From an uncultured SAR86 cluster bacterium (lineage in GTDB: Bacteria > Pseudomonadota > Gammaproteobacteria > Magnimaribacterales > D2472), in NCBI GenBank assembly GCA_902582355.1, contig CACHRR010000003.1:1-64000 (forward strand): a stretch of 64,000 bases of DNA. Reading direction: 5' to 3'. A program made the position numbers and the translations under genes. Below are positions 44,106-53,120 of this stretch, in pieces (within the stretch, counting starts at the first letter, position 1; the number at the start of each line of letters is the position of its first letter). The notes under the pieces are model-generated. The model had not been told where the DNA came from. It was given only the letters and a program-made list of their open reading frames with translations, and did no database searches.

Positions 44106-44513
44106 ATGAATGAACAAAAAATAATATTAATTGCAGAGAAATTAATTTTATTATTAATAGCTGTTGCTACGATTTTTGCAACAGCATTTGAAGTAATTAG
44201 AATAATTGATGTTAAAGCTGTAAATTTAAGTGATTTATTTCTTTTATTTATATACGCAGAAGTTTTAGGTATGGTTGCTTCCTTTTATGCAAATAATAGA
44301 ATACCTGTAACACTACCTCTTATTATCGCAATGACAGCCTTAACAAGAATGATTATTCTTCAAAGCAAAGACCTTAATGCTATTAATATTATTTATGAGG
44401 CAACTGGAATATTGATTCTTTCAATAGCTGCATACATTATGACTCTAAAAGATAAAATAAGTTTAGATAAAATAATAATGAGAGAAAAGATTGAAGATTC
44501 CCCTGATCAATAA
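44106..44513 (+). CDS. PsiE-like membrane protein
   Basis: A 135-residue protein with four hydrophobic segments (about 8-27, 37-57, 65-82 and 95-115). Length, helix layout and the blocks LSDLFLLFIYAEVLGMV and RMIIL match the phosphate-starvation-inducible PsiE family, whose role is unknown. It follows the DUF1295 gene by 36 bases. No Pho box is visible. It ends four bases from the convergent nitronate monooxygenase stop. Confidence 0.72.
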   Translation: MNEQKIILIAEKLILLLIAVATIFATAFEVIRIIDVKAVNLSDLFLLFIYAEVLGMVASFYANNRIPVTLPLIIAMTALTRMIILQSKDLNAINIIYEATGILILSIAAYIMTLKDKISLDKIIMREKIEDSPDQ

Positions 44514-44517
44514 ATTC

Positions 44518-45444
44518 TTAAAAACTAGTATTACCTAATTTGTTGCAGATCATATTAAATTCACTAATTATTTCCTCAATAATTTGTTTTACTGGCTTAA
44601 TCTCATCAATAAGACCTACTGATTGTCCTGATAATGCAGGCGCAGCTTCCATATTTCCATCAAAGTATAATTCTTGAATTTTCATAAAATCAGCCATATC
44701 CATGATCCCTTTTTTATCAATACTATTTGTAAGATCAGATTTTAATGCTCTGATTACAGGTTTTGAGGATTTATTTAACATTAAAGTTCCGTCAATATCT
44801 GACTCTAGTATTTTATTTTTAAAATTTACATGAACCGGACTTTCTTTAGACGATACAAATCTTGTTCCCATCTGAATACCATCAGCACCTGCAGCAAATA
44901 CTGCGGCCATACCAGCACCATCGACTATTCCACCGGCTGCAATAATTGGAATATCTGAGTTTTTTCTTATAGATTGAATAAGAACTAGTAACCCAACCTC
45001 TACAGGACTCTTGAATCCACCTCCTTCAGTGCCTTCAACAACAAGGCCATCAATACCTGCATTTATTGCTTTAATTGCACCATCTAAACTAGGGACAGCA
45101 TGATAGACTGTTATACCAGCTTCTTTTAAAACAGAAACATATTTAGAAGGATCTCCTGCTGATGTAGTTACAAATTTAACGCCTGCATCAACACAGAATT
45201 TAACCATCGAATCGTCCTTTAGAAATAACAATGGCAAATTAACACCAAATGGTTTATCAGTAAGTTTAGGCATTTTTAAAATTTCTTCTTTACAGTTATC
45301 TATTTCTCCAGAAGATGTTTCAATAATTCCCATACCTCCTGCTTCACATACAGATGAGGCTAATTGACTTCTTGCAATCCACCCCATAGGTGCTTGAATG
45401 ATAGGATATTTAGCACCGGTGTGCTCTGTAACACGATTATTCAT
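44518..45444 (-). CDS. Nitronate monooxygenase (2-nitropropane dioxygenase family)
   Basis: FMN enzymes of this TIM-barrel family oxidise alkyl nitronates; some members act on other substrates. The 308 residues contain the N-terminal YPIIQAPMGWIA (about 13-24), the phosphate-binding VEGTEGGGF and the C-terminal IIAAGGIVDGAGMAAVFAAG, with GADGIQMGTRFV after it. No signal peptide. Its start overlaps the end of the exported haloalkane dehalogenase gene by eight bases; the pair is divergent from a TetR-led operon of detoxification-type enzymes. Confidence 0.92.
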   Translation of the reverse strand: MNNRVTEHTGAKYPIIQAPMGWIARSQLASSVCEAGGMGIIETSSGEIDNCKEEILKMPKLTDKPFGVNLPLLFLKDDSMVKFCVDAGVKFVTTSAGDPSKYVSVLKEAGITVYHAVPSLDGAIKAINAGIDGLVVEGTEGGGFKSPVEVGLLVLIQSIRKNSDIPIIAAGGIVDGAGMAAVFAAGADGIQMGTRFVSSKESPVHVNFKNKILESDIDGTLMLNKSSKPVIRALKSDLTNSIDKKGIMDMADFMKIQELYFDGNMEAAPALSGQSVGLIDEIKPVKQIIEEIISEFNMICNKLGNTSF

Positions 45445-46510
45445 AAAGCTCTCCTTTAATAAATTGATCTAGTAAAATCGCCAATTCCTCTCCTGCTTCT
45501 TCTTGACAAAAATGACCTACTCCTTCTAATGTAACATCAATTGGATCTGGTATTCTATCAATGAAATCTTTTTTAAATCCAATAGTTGTTCTTTCATCAC
45601 TTCCATAAGCTACTAAAAATGGTTTATCCCATTTTTCAAATACATTATTCCAATAATATTCATTTTCACTAAGCTGTGTTGGGATAAGATATGGAAAAAC
45701 ATGAGCACCTGATTTATATTCACCAGAGGGATACGGAGCATTGTATGCCCTCAGTTCCTCATCTGAAAGATCTAATCTACCAGACATTTGAATGATGCCT
45801 GTTACATCCATATCATCTTCATAAAAGGAATGAGCAATCCATTTTATAAAAACTATTGCTCCATCAAATGGTGATGCATCTGGATTATTTGAAACTTCAA
45901 TACCTGCTGTTCTTAATTCATCAAAAGTAACTGGTCCAAACCACCATACGAGAAATTTTACTATGTTTTCAATTAGCCATGCATTTATACCCTCTGCTGC
46001 AGGCAAACCAGTATTTGAAACAGCAATATTTGAAAATCGATCTGGCATTTCAGCAACAACTCTTAATCCAACTAGTCCGCCCCAATCTTGTCCAAAAAAT
46101 GTAATTTCATTTAAATCTAACTGTTTTATTAATTCCTTCATAGTATGTATATGATGTTCATAGCTATAGTCATTTTTACTTAAAAATTTATCAGATTTTC
46201 CAAAACCAACCATATCAGGAACAATTACTCTGTATCCTGAATCTACTAAAATTGGAATCATTTTTCGATAAAGATAACTCCAGGTTGGTTCACCATGAAG
46301 TAAAAATATAATTTCTCCGTTGGAAGATCCTTCATCTAAGTAATGAATACGAAGTCCGTCAACTATTACGTAGTTTGGATTAAATGGGTAATCTTGAAGA
46401 TTTTCGAATCTACTATCTGGTGTTCTTAAAATATTAGATATTGTTGTTGTATCACTCTCAACTATTGATATCGATATAAAAATTTGAAAGATTAAAAATG
46501 TTCTTATCAT
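45437..46510 (-). CDS. Haloalkane dehalogenase (HLD-I type) with signal peptide
   Basis: Alpha/beta hydrolase that replaces a carbon-bound halogen by hydroxyl. The 357 residues show E74 in HGEPTWSYLY, nucleophile D142 with halide-binding W143 in FGQDWGG, acid D305 in GSDERTT and base H333 in GVGHFCQE; the order and sequences are close to Xanthobacter DhlA as I recall it. The N-terminus (about 1-18, MIRTFLIFQIFISIS...) looks like a signal peptide with no lipobox, so the enzyme is probably periplasmic, unlike the well-studied cytoplasmic ones. It is co-transcribed with the nitronate monooxygenase gene. Confidence 0.9.
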   Translation of the reverse strand: MIRTFLIFQIFISISIVESDTTTISNILRTPDSRFENLQDYPFNPNYVIVDGLRIHYLDEGSSNGEIIFLLHGEPTWSYLYRKMIPILVDSGYRVIVPDMVGFGKSDKFLSKNDYSYEHHIHTMKELIKQLDLNEITFFGQDWGGLVGLRVVAEMPDRFSNIAVSNTGLPAAEGINAWLIENIVKFLVWWFGPVTFDELRTAGIEVSNNPDASPFDGAIVFIKWIAHSFYEDDMDVTGIIQMSGRLDLSDEELRAYNAPYPSGEYKSGAHVFPYLIPTQLSENEYYWNNVFEKWDKPFLVAYGSDERTTIGFKKDFIDRIPDPIDVTLEGVGHFCQEEAGEELAILLDQFIKGELYE

Positions 46511-46522
46511 TTAAATAAGATA

Positions 46523-46541
46523 ATATATTGTCACAATATAT
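46523..46541. promoter_or_regulatory. Perfect 19-base palindrome, probable TetR operator
   Basis: ATATATTGTCACAATATAT has 9-base arms around a central C. It lies in the 52-base gap between the divergent dehalogenase and tetR starts (46511-46562). A related half-site word ATATGTCAATATAT follows at 46539-46552. Position and symmetry fit an operator bound by the adjacent TetR protein that controls both transcripts. The core TTGTCACAA is not AT-only, which argues against chance. Confidence 0.65.
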
Positions 46542-46562
46542 GTCAATATATATAATTAAGGC

Positions 46563-47129
46563 ATGCCTCAAGAAGATGGAAGGATTCTCAGAAGTCAAAA
46601 AAGTCAAAATATTATTTTAGAATCAATTATAAGTTTAATTATAAGTGGAAATTTTTATCCAACAGCTGAAGAAGTAGCAAAGCAATCGGGCATTGCAATT
46701 AGAACTGTCTTTAGGCAATTTGCTGACATGGAATCATTATTGATGAAAGTTGATGAATATATCAATAATAAATTAATTACTGAACAGAAAGAAATAAAAT
46801 TAAATACGCCTTTGCTAAAAAGATTAAATGAAATATTAAAAGAGAGGCTATATCTATATAATAAATATCAAAATATTATGATCTCTACAATTACACAATT
46901 GCCAAAATATACATATTTGCAAAAAAGATATCCTCAATATCAAAAATTACTCAGGGCAAGAACTGAAAAAATAATTCCAGAGATTATTAAGTTAGATAGA
47001 AATAATCAAGAATTACTTGATGCTACATTATCATTTATTTTTTTTCAGAGATTAAAGCTGCAAGGTATGAGTCAAGAAAATATAAAAAAATCTCTTTTAT
47101 CAGTCTGTAGAAAAATATTAAATATCTAG
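46563..47129 (+). CDS. TetR family transcriptional regulator
   Basis: A 188-residue regulator. The HTH is seen as TAEEVAKQSGIAIRTVFRQF (about 38-57) followed by ADMESLLMKV. The C-terminal ligand domain is helical and basic. It is the first gene of a rightward operon of ten genes and divergent from a dehalogenase pair, with a 19-base palindrome between, so local autoregulation is likely (inference). Confidence 0.9.
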   Translation: MPQEDGRILRSQKSQNIILESIISLIISGNFYPTAEEVAKQSGIAIRTVFRQFADMESLLMKVDEYINNKLITEQKEIKLNTPLLKRLNEILKERLYLYNKYQNIMISTITQLPKYTYLQKRYPQYQKLLRARTEKIIPEIIKLDRNNQELLDATLSFIFFQRLKLQGMSQENIKKSLLSVCRKILNI

Positions 47130-47139
47130 GAGTAAAGAT

Positions 47140-47544
47140 ATGAAAGTCGAAAATAAGATTGCACCGAATGAAAATCAAATAAATGGCTTTTTGGAGAGTC
47201 CTGAGCTGGGACCAATATCAATGGTAAATTTACTTAAATTTAAAAATACAGCAGTTTATGAAGATAATCGTAAAACAGATCTTTCCGGAAAAGCAGCTTA
47301 CAATATTTACGCAAAAGATGTCATTAACTTAATTCAAAAGTATGGCGGCAACTTTTTATTTTATGGAAAAGTTAGTAGATTGATGCTTGGCGAAGTTGAG
47401 GATTTGTGGGATGCCGTGGCAATTGCTAAGTATCCTAACAGAAAAGCAATGATGAATATGACTTTAGATCCCGAATATCAAAAAATTCATATTCATAGAG
47501 AAGCCGGACTAGAGGGACAACTTAATATCGAGACTATAGATTAA
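47140..47544 (+). CDS. DUF1330 domain protein
   Basis: A 134-residue protein of the ferredoxin-like DUF1330 type. MVNLLKFK (about 28-35) at the first strand, YNIYAKDVINLIQKYGGNFLFYG in the middle and AVAIAKYPNRKAMMNM with DPEYQKIHIHREAGL near the end are the typical blocks. Relatives are small dimeric proteins of unknown or isomerase-like function, often found near catabolic genes. Spacing is ten bases from tetR and two bases to the next gene. It has a good AGGAG ribosome binding site. Confidence 0.85.
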   Translation: MKVENKIAPNENQINGFLESPELGPISMVNLLKFKNTAVYEDNRKTDLSGKAAYNIYAKDVINLIQKYGGNFLFYGKVSRLMLGEVEDLWDAVAIAKYPNRKAMMNMTLDPEYQKIHIHREAGLEGQLNIETID

Positions 47545-47546
47545 AT

Positions 47547-48602
47547 ATGAAAAATATAATCAAAATTACTCTAGCATTAATATTTTCATTATTAGTAATT
47601 GGATATGCCTCTTTAAACCTCAATTTTGTTCAAGACAAAGTATTTACTTTTGGCATAAATAATTTAGTCGGTGTGAATTCAACTTTTTTAGATGATGAAG
47701 ATTCTTTAAAGGTTGTTGTTTGTGGATCAAGATCTCCACTTCCGTCACCTGGAAGAGCTGAGGCTTGTATTCTTGTAGAAGCTGGTGATGATATCTATAT
47801 ATTTGATATCGGCAATGGAAGTGTAGCAAACTTGCAACAGTATCAAATTCCATTTATAAATATCAAAGGAGTTTTTATAACACATATGCACTCTGATCAC
47901 ATAGCAGAGTTACCTGAACTTCATCTTCAGTCATGGGTTCAAGGAAGAGATGCACCATTAAGTGTATATGGGCCCGAGGGAATAAATCTTGTTACAAAAG
48001 GATTTGAGTTAGCATATTCTGCTGATTACTCTTATAGGAATGAGCATCACGGAGATGATCTTATGCCCTTAAATACATCAGGATTTGAAGCAATTGTTGT
48101 GAAGGATAAACGATTAATTAAAACAGAAACTGATGGTCTTGAAATTATTCCATTTGTTGTTGATCATCATCCTGTTAATCATGCTTTTGGATTTAGAGTT
48201 AACTATAAGGGACGTTCAGTAGTAATAAGTGGAGATACTATAAATGATGGTAGTGTTCAACAATATGCAAAAGATGCAGATTTATTAGTTCATTCAGCAA
48301 TAAATATTGATGTTTTAGAAAAAATTAGAAAAGTGTCACATAATGAAATTTTAAATAAAATATTTTTAGATATACAAACCTATCACACGCCTATAAAAGA
48401 GGCAGCAAAAATTGCTAAAAATGCAAATGTAAAACATCTTCTCATTTATCATGCAATACCAACACCAACAAATGACATTTTTGAAGATGTATTTTACAGA
48501 GGTGTTGATGACATTTTTCCAAACTATACGCCTTCGGTAGATGGAACAATAGTAGTTCTTCCGATTGGATCTAACGAAATAATATTAGATGAACTGAATT
48601 AA
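47547..48602 (+). CDS. Membrane-anchored metallo-beta-lactamase-fold hydrolase
   Basis: A 351-residue hydrolase with an N-terminal membrane helix or signal (about 5-24). The metal motif is THMHSDH (about 112-118), followed by further His in VDHHPVNHAFGF and Asp in VVISGDTIND; LIYHAIPTP near the end gives the last His. The order resembles the RNase Z-like group that also contains alkyl/aryl sulfatases of the MBL type, so a sulfate- or phosphate-ester hydrolase outside the cytoplasm is plausible, not proven. It is the third gene of the TetR-led operon, which also encodes a type I sulfatase. Confidence 0.88.
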   Translation: MKNIIKITLALIFSLLVIGYASLNLNFVQDKVFTFGINNLVGVNSTFLDDEDSLKVVVCGSRSPLPSPGRAEACILVEAGDDIYIFDIGNGSVANLQQYQIPFINIKGVFITHMHSDHIAELPELHLQSWVQGRDAPLSVYGPEGINLVTKGFELAYSADYSYRNEHHGDDLMPLNTSGFEAIVVKDKRLIKTETDGLEIIPFVVDHHPVNHAFGFRVNYKGRSVVISGDTINDGSVQQYAKDADLLVHSAINIDVLEKIRKVSHNEILNKIFLDIQTYHTPIKEAAKIAKNANVKHLLIYHAIPTPTNDIFEDVFYRGVDDIFPNYTPSVDGTIVVLPIGSNEIILDELN

Positions 48603-48607
48603 TTGAA

Positions 48608-49066
48608 ATGTTTAAAAATATTTTACCAAAACAAATTAATAATAATTATAAAGGTTCAAAAATAGCTATATACGGATTTTATCCTATTATGGCGATGTGG
48701 TTATTCAGATCATTTACGCATTTTTTATCTGAAAATGCAGGTTTAGTGAAAATTGCAAGTATTAACAAATTACCAATAACAAATAATATTGATCCAAATA
48801 ATCTTGTATATCTTTTTGCATCACTTTGGGGCGCATCTCAATTAATAATAACGTTACTAACAATATTATTTTTTTTTAAATATAGATCTTTATTGCCTTT
48901 GTTATGGTTAATTGTGATATTTGATATCTTATTGCGTTTCATTAGTGGATTTCTTCACCCTCTGACACCTGAATATTATATAAATGTCCCACCAGGAAGT
49001 CTTGCTCAAATTCCTCTATTAATTTATGGAATTCTAATGTTTACTATTTCAATTAAAAAAATATGA
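48608..49066 (+). CDS. Four-helix membrane protein of unknown function
   Basis: Not recognised. The 152 residues contain four hydrophobic segments (about 22-42, 73-93, 97-115 and 131-149). No catalytic motif is seen; the loop after the third helix has FLHPLTPEYYINVPPG. It sits between the MBL-fold hydrolase (five bases upstream) and the sulfatase, whose start overlaps its stop by four bases. Confidence 0.78.
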   Translation: MFKNILPKQINNNYKGSKIAIYGFYPIMAMWLFRSFTHFLSENAGLVKIASINKLPITNNIDPNNLVYLFASLWGASQLIITLLTILFFFKYRSLLPLLWLIVIFDILLRFISGFLHPLTPEYYINVPPGSLAQIPLLIYGILMFTISIKKI

Positions 49067-50697
49067 AAAAATTATTAATATTGTTAATAACTATTACATT
49101 TTTAAGTGTTATTTGGATTTATAAAAAAGACATTGTGGTTGCATTAATGCCAAAAATTATCAATCTTATAAACCCAATCTCTGAAAATAGAGAAATTTCT
49201 TGGCCAGAAGGTGCAATAATTGAGTCCGACAAACCAAACATCATTATTATATTAACTGATGATATGGGTTTCAATGATGTCTCTTATTATAACGGTGGCG
49301 CAGCTGATGGATCTTTGCAGACACCGAATATTGATAGATTAGCTAAAGAAGGCGTTGCCTTTTTAAATGGTTATGCTGCGAGTCCTGTTTGTTCTCCTTC
49401 AAGGGCAGCAATAATGACAGGAAGATATTCCAGCAGATTTGGATTTGAATTTACTCCATATCAAAAAAGTGCAGCGTTTATAACAAATTTGCTACGAAAA
49501 GATGATGGTTTAAATTCAATTCAATTAGACAATGTTGAATGGGATGAATATGGTTTAGATGTTTCAGGACTCCCATCAGATGAAATTACGGTAGCAGAAA
49601 TTCTTCAGGACAATGGTTATTACACAGCACATGTTGGTAAATGGCATTTAGGAGGTTTGAATAAAGGAATGAGGCCTATTGATCAAGGTTTCAATGATAG
49701 CCTGCAATTAACCAACGCATTGTATTTACCCAAAAATCATCCTGACGTTGTTAATGCAAAAATTGATTCAACAATAGAAGATATGGTTTGGGCATCTGCT
49801 CAATATTCAGTTACTTTTAATGGATCTGAGGATTTTTTTGAACCAGATGGTTATATTACAGATTACTACACAAATGAAACCATCAAGATTATAGAAAACA
49901 ATAAAGATAGGCCTTTTTTTATATATTTAAATCATTTTGCTCCACACAATCCCCTTCAATCATTAAAAAGTGATTATGAAAAAAATAGTCATATGAACAA
50001 TCATGTACTTCAAGTATATTCAGGAATGATTGAAGCCATCGATAGAAGTGTTGCTAAAATTTTAGATACGCTGGAGAAACTAAATCTTTCAGAGAATACA
50101 CTAATAATTTTTACATCTGATAATGGAGGCGCTGGATATATTTCACTTGATAATATCAATAAACCATATCGCGGATGGAAACTTACACATTTTGAAGGTG
50201 GGGTACATGTTCCTTTTTTTGCCAGATGGCCAAGAGGGATAAAAGCAAATACTGTTTATAAAGAAAGAGTTCATCATACAGATATATTTTCAACAATTCT
50301 TGGTGCAGCAAACATTGAAATACCTAATTCATTATATTTAGATGGGGTAAATTTATTACCTTATATAAACAATATAAAAAAACAAATTCCTCATGAGACT
50401 ATATTCTGGAAAAATAGTACATATCAAGCAATAATTCACAAAGATTGGAAGTTAATGAGAGAATCTGAGTTAATAGAACAAGAATTTCTTTTTGATCTAA
50501 AAAATGATCCGTATGAGACTAATAATGTTATTAAAGAAAATATAGCAGTGGCAAAATTATTAAACAAAATGTTAGATGATCATGTTGCCTCTCTTCCAGA
50601 TCCTATATGGCCTCAATCTGTTATTAAGCCTGTGAGTGTTGACTCAACAGAAACAAAATATAAAGTAGGCGATCAGCTAATTTATTGGCCTAATTAA
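49063..50697 (+). CDS. Type I (formylglycine) sulfatase, membrane-anchored or exported
   Basis: A 544-residue sulfatase. An N-terminal hydrophobic segment (about 2-18) leads it out of the cytoplasm. Metal ligands are in NIIIILTDDMGFND (about 60-73); the modified cysteine is in VCSPSRAAIMTGRYSSRFG (about 109-127), a C-x-P-x-R site; HVGKWHLGG and FTSDNGGAG complete the active site. It shares family motifs, but not close identity, with the sulfatase at 24993-26555. The formylglycine-generating enzyme is not in the window. It follows the membrane protein gene with a four-base ATGA overlap. Confidence 0.93.
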   Translation: MKKLLILLITITFLSVIWIYKKDIVVALMPKIINLINPISENREISWPEGAIIESDKPNIIIILTDDMGFNDVSYYNGGAADGSLQTPNIDRLAKEGVAFLNGYAASPVCSPSRAAIMTGRYSSRFGFEFTPYQKSAAFITNLLRKDDGLNSIQLDNVEWDEYGLDVSGLPSDEITVAEILQDNGYYTAHVGKWHLGGLNKGMRPIDQGFNDSLQLTNALYLPKNHPDVVNAKIDSTIEDMVWASAQYSVTFNGSEDFFEPDGYITDYYTNETIKIIENNKDRPFFIYLNHFAPHNPLQSLKSDYEKNSHMNNHVLQVYSGMIEAIDRSVAKILDTLEKLNLSENTLIIFTSDNGGAGYISLDNINKPYRGWKLTHFEGGVHVPFFARWPRGIKANTVYKERVHHTDIFSTILGAANIEIPNSLYLDGVNLLPYINNIKKQIPHETIFWKNSTYQAIIHKDWKLMRESELIEQEFLFDLKNDPYETNNVIKENIAVAKLLNKMLDDHVASLPDPIWPQSVIKPVSVDSTETKYKVGDQLIYWPN

Positions 50698-50716
50698 TAA
50701 TAATGGTGATTTTAAT

Positions 50717-51364
50717 ATGATTGATTTTTATTTCTCTTATAGAAGTCCATACTCTTATCTTATCCTTCCAAGAATGCTGAAATTAAAAAATGATCATGGA
50801 ATAAATATAAACTTTAAAATTGTGTATCCAATTGCCATTAGAATGCCAGAATGGTTTGATAATAAAAATATTTTTTTCTTTATTCCTTTTGTAAGAGACT
50901 TTAAAAGAAAAGCAAAGGATTTAAATATGCCATTAAATATGCCTATTAAACCAGATCCAATAAGACAAAATACTATTACTGGGAAAATTTCAAAACATCA
51001 ACCATATATTTTTGATATATGTCACATAGGTCAACTTATGTCTCAAAGAGGAAAAGGTATCGAGTTTGCCTTCGAACTTTCTACGCTGATATGGAGTGTA
51101 AAAAATTGGAATGATGATAAGTTGCTTGAAAAGCTTTTAAGTGACTTTGGTGAAGATCTGAATGAAGTTCGAGAAGCTATAAAAATTAATGAAAAACAAA
51201 TAATTGAAGAAATAAAACTTAATCAGGATGATCAAAAAAATGCTGGTCATCATGGAGTACCTTTGAATGTTTATAAAGGAAAGTATTATTTTGGACAAGA
51301 CGATCCATTTAATGATTTAATAAATGAACTAATAAAAGATAATATAATTAATGACTTCAAATGA
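50717..51364 (+). CDS. DsbA-like / 2-hydroxychromene-2-carboxylate isomerase family protein
   Basis: A 215-residue thioredoxin-fold protein of the kappa-GST/HCCA isomerase kind. The active-site turn is SYRSPYSYLI (about 7-16), with Ser in place of the DsbA cysteines, as in glutathione-dependent isomerases; the helical insert is about 85-175, and GHHGVPLNVYKGKYYFGQD (about 175-193) carries the cis-Pro. HCCA isomerase acts in naphthalene breakdown. No signal peptide. Its stop overlaps the dehalogenase start by four bases. Confidence 0.85.
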   Translation: MIDFYFSYRSPYSYLILPRMLKLKNDHGININFKIVYPIAIRMPEWFDNKNIFFFIPFVRDFKRKAKDLNMPLNMPIKPDPIRQNTITGKISKHQPYIFDICHIGQLMSQRGKGIEFAFELSTLIWSVKNWNDDKLLEKLLSDFGEDLNEVREAIKINEKQIIEEIKLNQDDQKNAGHHGVPLNVYKGKYYFGQDDPFNDLINELIKDNIINDFK

Positions 51365-52422
51365 TAATACTAAGGACACCTGATAAATATTTTAAAAATA
51401 TTAAAGGATACCCTTTTAAACCTATATATACAGACATCTCTGCACAAGATGGTTCTTCAATAAGAATTCATCATATTGATGAGGGTCCAACAGATGGTCC
51501 AATTCTATTAGCAATGCATGGTCAACCTGTTTGGAGCTATCTGTATTCAAAAATGATTCCAATTTTAAATAGTTATGGAATAAGAGTGATTGCTCCAGAT
51601 TTAGTTGGATATGGAAAATCTGATAAGCCATCTCGAAGAGAAGATTACAGTTACCAATTACAAGTTGATTGGATGAATAAATGGTTAATTAAAAATAATC
51701 TCAAAAATCTTACATTTTTTGGACAAGATTGGGGAGGTTTAATTGGACTTAGAATGGTTGCTGATAATCCAGAAAAATTTATTAAAATTTCAATGGGGAA
51801 TACAGGTCTCCCATATAGTCCTGAAACACCTACTGATGTCCTTGATAAAATTAAAGAATTTAGAGACAGTAAATTAAAACTAACTCCAATGACTATGGCA
51901 AAAGAAGTTTCAAAGATGGATTCAAAGAAAACACATCCTGCACTTAAGTTCATGTACTGGCAGAAATTTTGTTGGGACACAAAAGATCTTCCAGTTGGAT
52001 TAGTTAGCTCAACTATGATGGAAAAATTATCTAATACAAAATTATCAATGCACTATTTCATGCATAGCTTAGGATTATCAAAAATTTCTCCTTTTATGAG
52101 TGATTTAATGAAAGCTTTTGAAGCACCCTTCCCTTCACCAAAATATAAAATGGGTTGTCGTGCTATGCCGAGCCATGTACCTATTATAAAAGATCAATCC
52201 TTAGAAGCTGTTGCTAAAGCAAGAAATTTTTTTAAAAATACAGATAAGCCATTTCTTTCTGTATTTGCTGGAAATGATCCAGTCACTAATGCAATGGAGA
52301 AAGATGTTTTGAAAATGGTACCTAACGCAATAAAAGCACCTCATATTGGAGGAGGACACTTCTTTCAATGGACTAAACCAAAAGAATTATCTAAAGTATT
52401 ATCAAAATTTATTAAAAGTTAA
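51361..52422 (+). CDS. Haloalkane dehalogenase (HLD-I type), cytoplasmic
   Basis: A 353-residue alpha/beta hydrolase without signal peptide. Nucleophile D123 and halide-binding W124 lie in FGQDWGG, acid D306 in GNDPVTN, base H333 in GGHFFQW; the oxyanion region is [10 protein letters not shown] (Gln where the paralogue has Glu). It starts with LRTPD as the exported paralogue at 45437-46510 does after its signal, and the two share most of the core, so they are paralogues in one gene cluster. The cap (about 150-250) differs, which suggests different substrates. Part of the ten-gene operon; the next GST begins one base after its stop. Confidence 0.9.
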   Translation: MIILRTPDKYFKNIKGYPFKPIYTDISAQDGSSIRIHHIDEGPTDGPILLAMHGQPVWSYLYSKMIPILNSYGIRVIAPDLVGYGKSDKPSRREDYSYQLQVDWMNKWLIKNNLKNLTFFGQDWGGLIGLRMVADNPEKFIKISMGNTGLPYSPETPTDVLDKIKEFRDSKLKLTPMTMAKEVSKMDSKKTHPALKFMYWQKFCWDTKDLPVGLVSSTMMEKLSNTKLSMHYFMHSLGLSKISPFMSDLMKAFEAPFPSPKYKMGCRAMPSHVPIIKDQSLEAVAKARNFFKNTDKPFLSVFAGNDPVTNAMEKDVLKMVPNAIKAPHIGGGHFFQWTKPKELSKVLSKFIKS

Positions 52423-52423
52423 A

Positions 52424-53110
52424 ATGATTAAGTTATTCACTGCCCCCACCCCAAATGGTCACAAAGTTTCATGCACTCTTGAGGCATTAAATCTTGATTA
52501 TCAAGCACATCTGGTTAATTTATCAGAGGGTGAGCAAAAAAAACCTGATTTTTTAAAAATATCACCTAATGGAAGAATTCCTGCAATTATTGATACATCT
52601 AATAATTTATCTGTTTTTGAATCAGGAGCTATAATGATTTATCTTGCTGATAAAGCAAACAAATTAATAAGCCAAGATCCTATAAAAAGATCAAAAGTAA
52701 CTGAATGGCTTATGTTTCAAATGGGTGGAGTTGGTCCAATGATGGGTCAAGCTAATGTCTTCTTTAGGTATTTTCCAGAAAAGATTCAGCCTGCGATTGA
52801 TAGATATCAAAATGAATCAAGGAGATTATTTGAGGTTTTAAATAATCACTTGCAAGAAAATGAATGGTTAGCTGGAGAATATTCAATAGCTGATATTGCC
52901 AATTGGTGTTGGGTTAGAACACATAAATGGTCAGGAGTATCAATTGATGGTTTAGAAAATTTAGATAGGTGGAAAAACGCTATGTATAATCAACCCGGAA
53001 TGTTAAAAGGTATAAAAGTTCCAGTTGAAATTGACATGGAAAAAAACCTAAAGGATAAAGACAAAACAAAAGAGTTTATAAAAAATGCTCAAAAAATGGT
53101 TAAAAAATAA
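52424..53110 (+). CDS. Glutathione S-transferase, YfcG/YghU-like
   Basis: A 228-residue GST. The start [12 protein letters not shown] (about 4-15) with Thr/Asn at the active-site turn, [12 protein letters not shown] and [13 protein letters not shown] are the pattern of the Nu-class disulfide-bond oxidoreductases YfcG and YghU, which bind two glutathiones. The C-terminal helical domain has [19 protein letters not shown] chose ATG 52424, one base after the dehalogenase stop; an upstream in-frame start would overlap that gene heavily. Second-last but one of the operon's GST trio. Confidence 0.9.
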   Translation: MIKLFTAPTPNGHKVSCTLEALNLDYQAHLVNLSEGEQKKPDFLKISPNGRIPAIIDTSNNLSVFESGAIMIYLADKANKLISQDPIKRSKVTEWLMFQMGGVGPMMGQANVFFRYFPEKIQPAIDRYQNESRRLFEVLNNHLQENEWLAGEYSIADIANWCWVRTHKWSGVSIDGLENLDRWKNAMYNQPGMLKGIKVPVEIDMEKNLKDKDKTKEFIKNAQKMVKK

Positions 53111-53120
53111 GGAGTAACCT

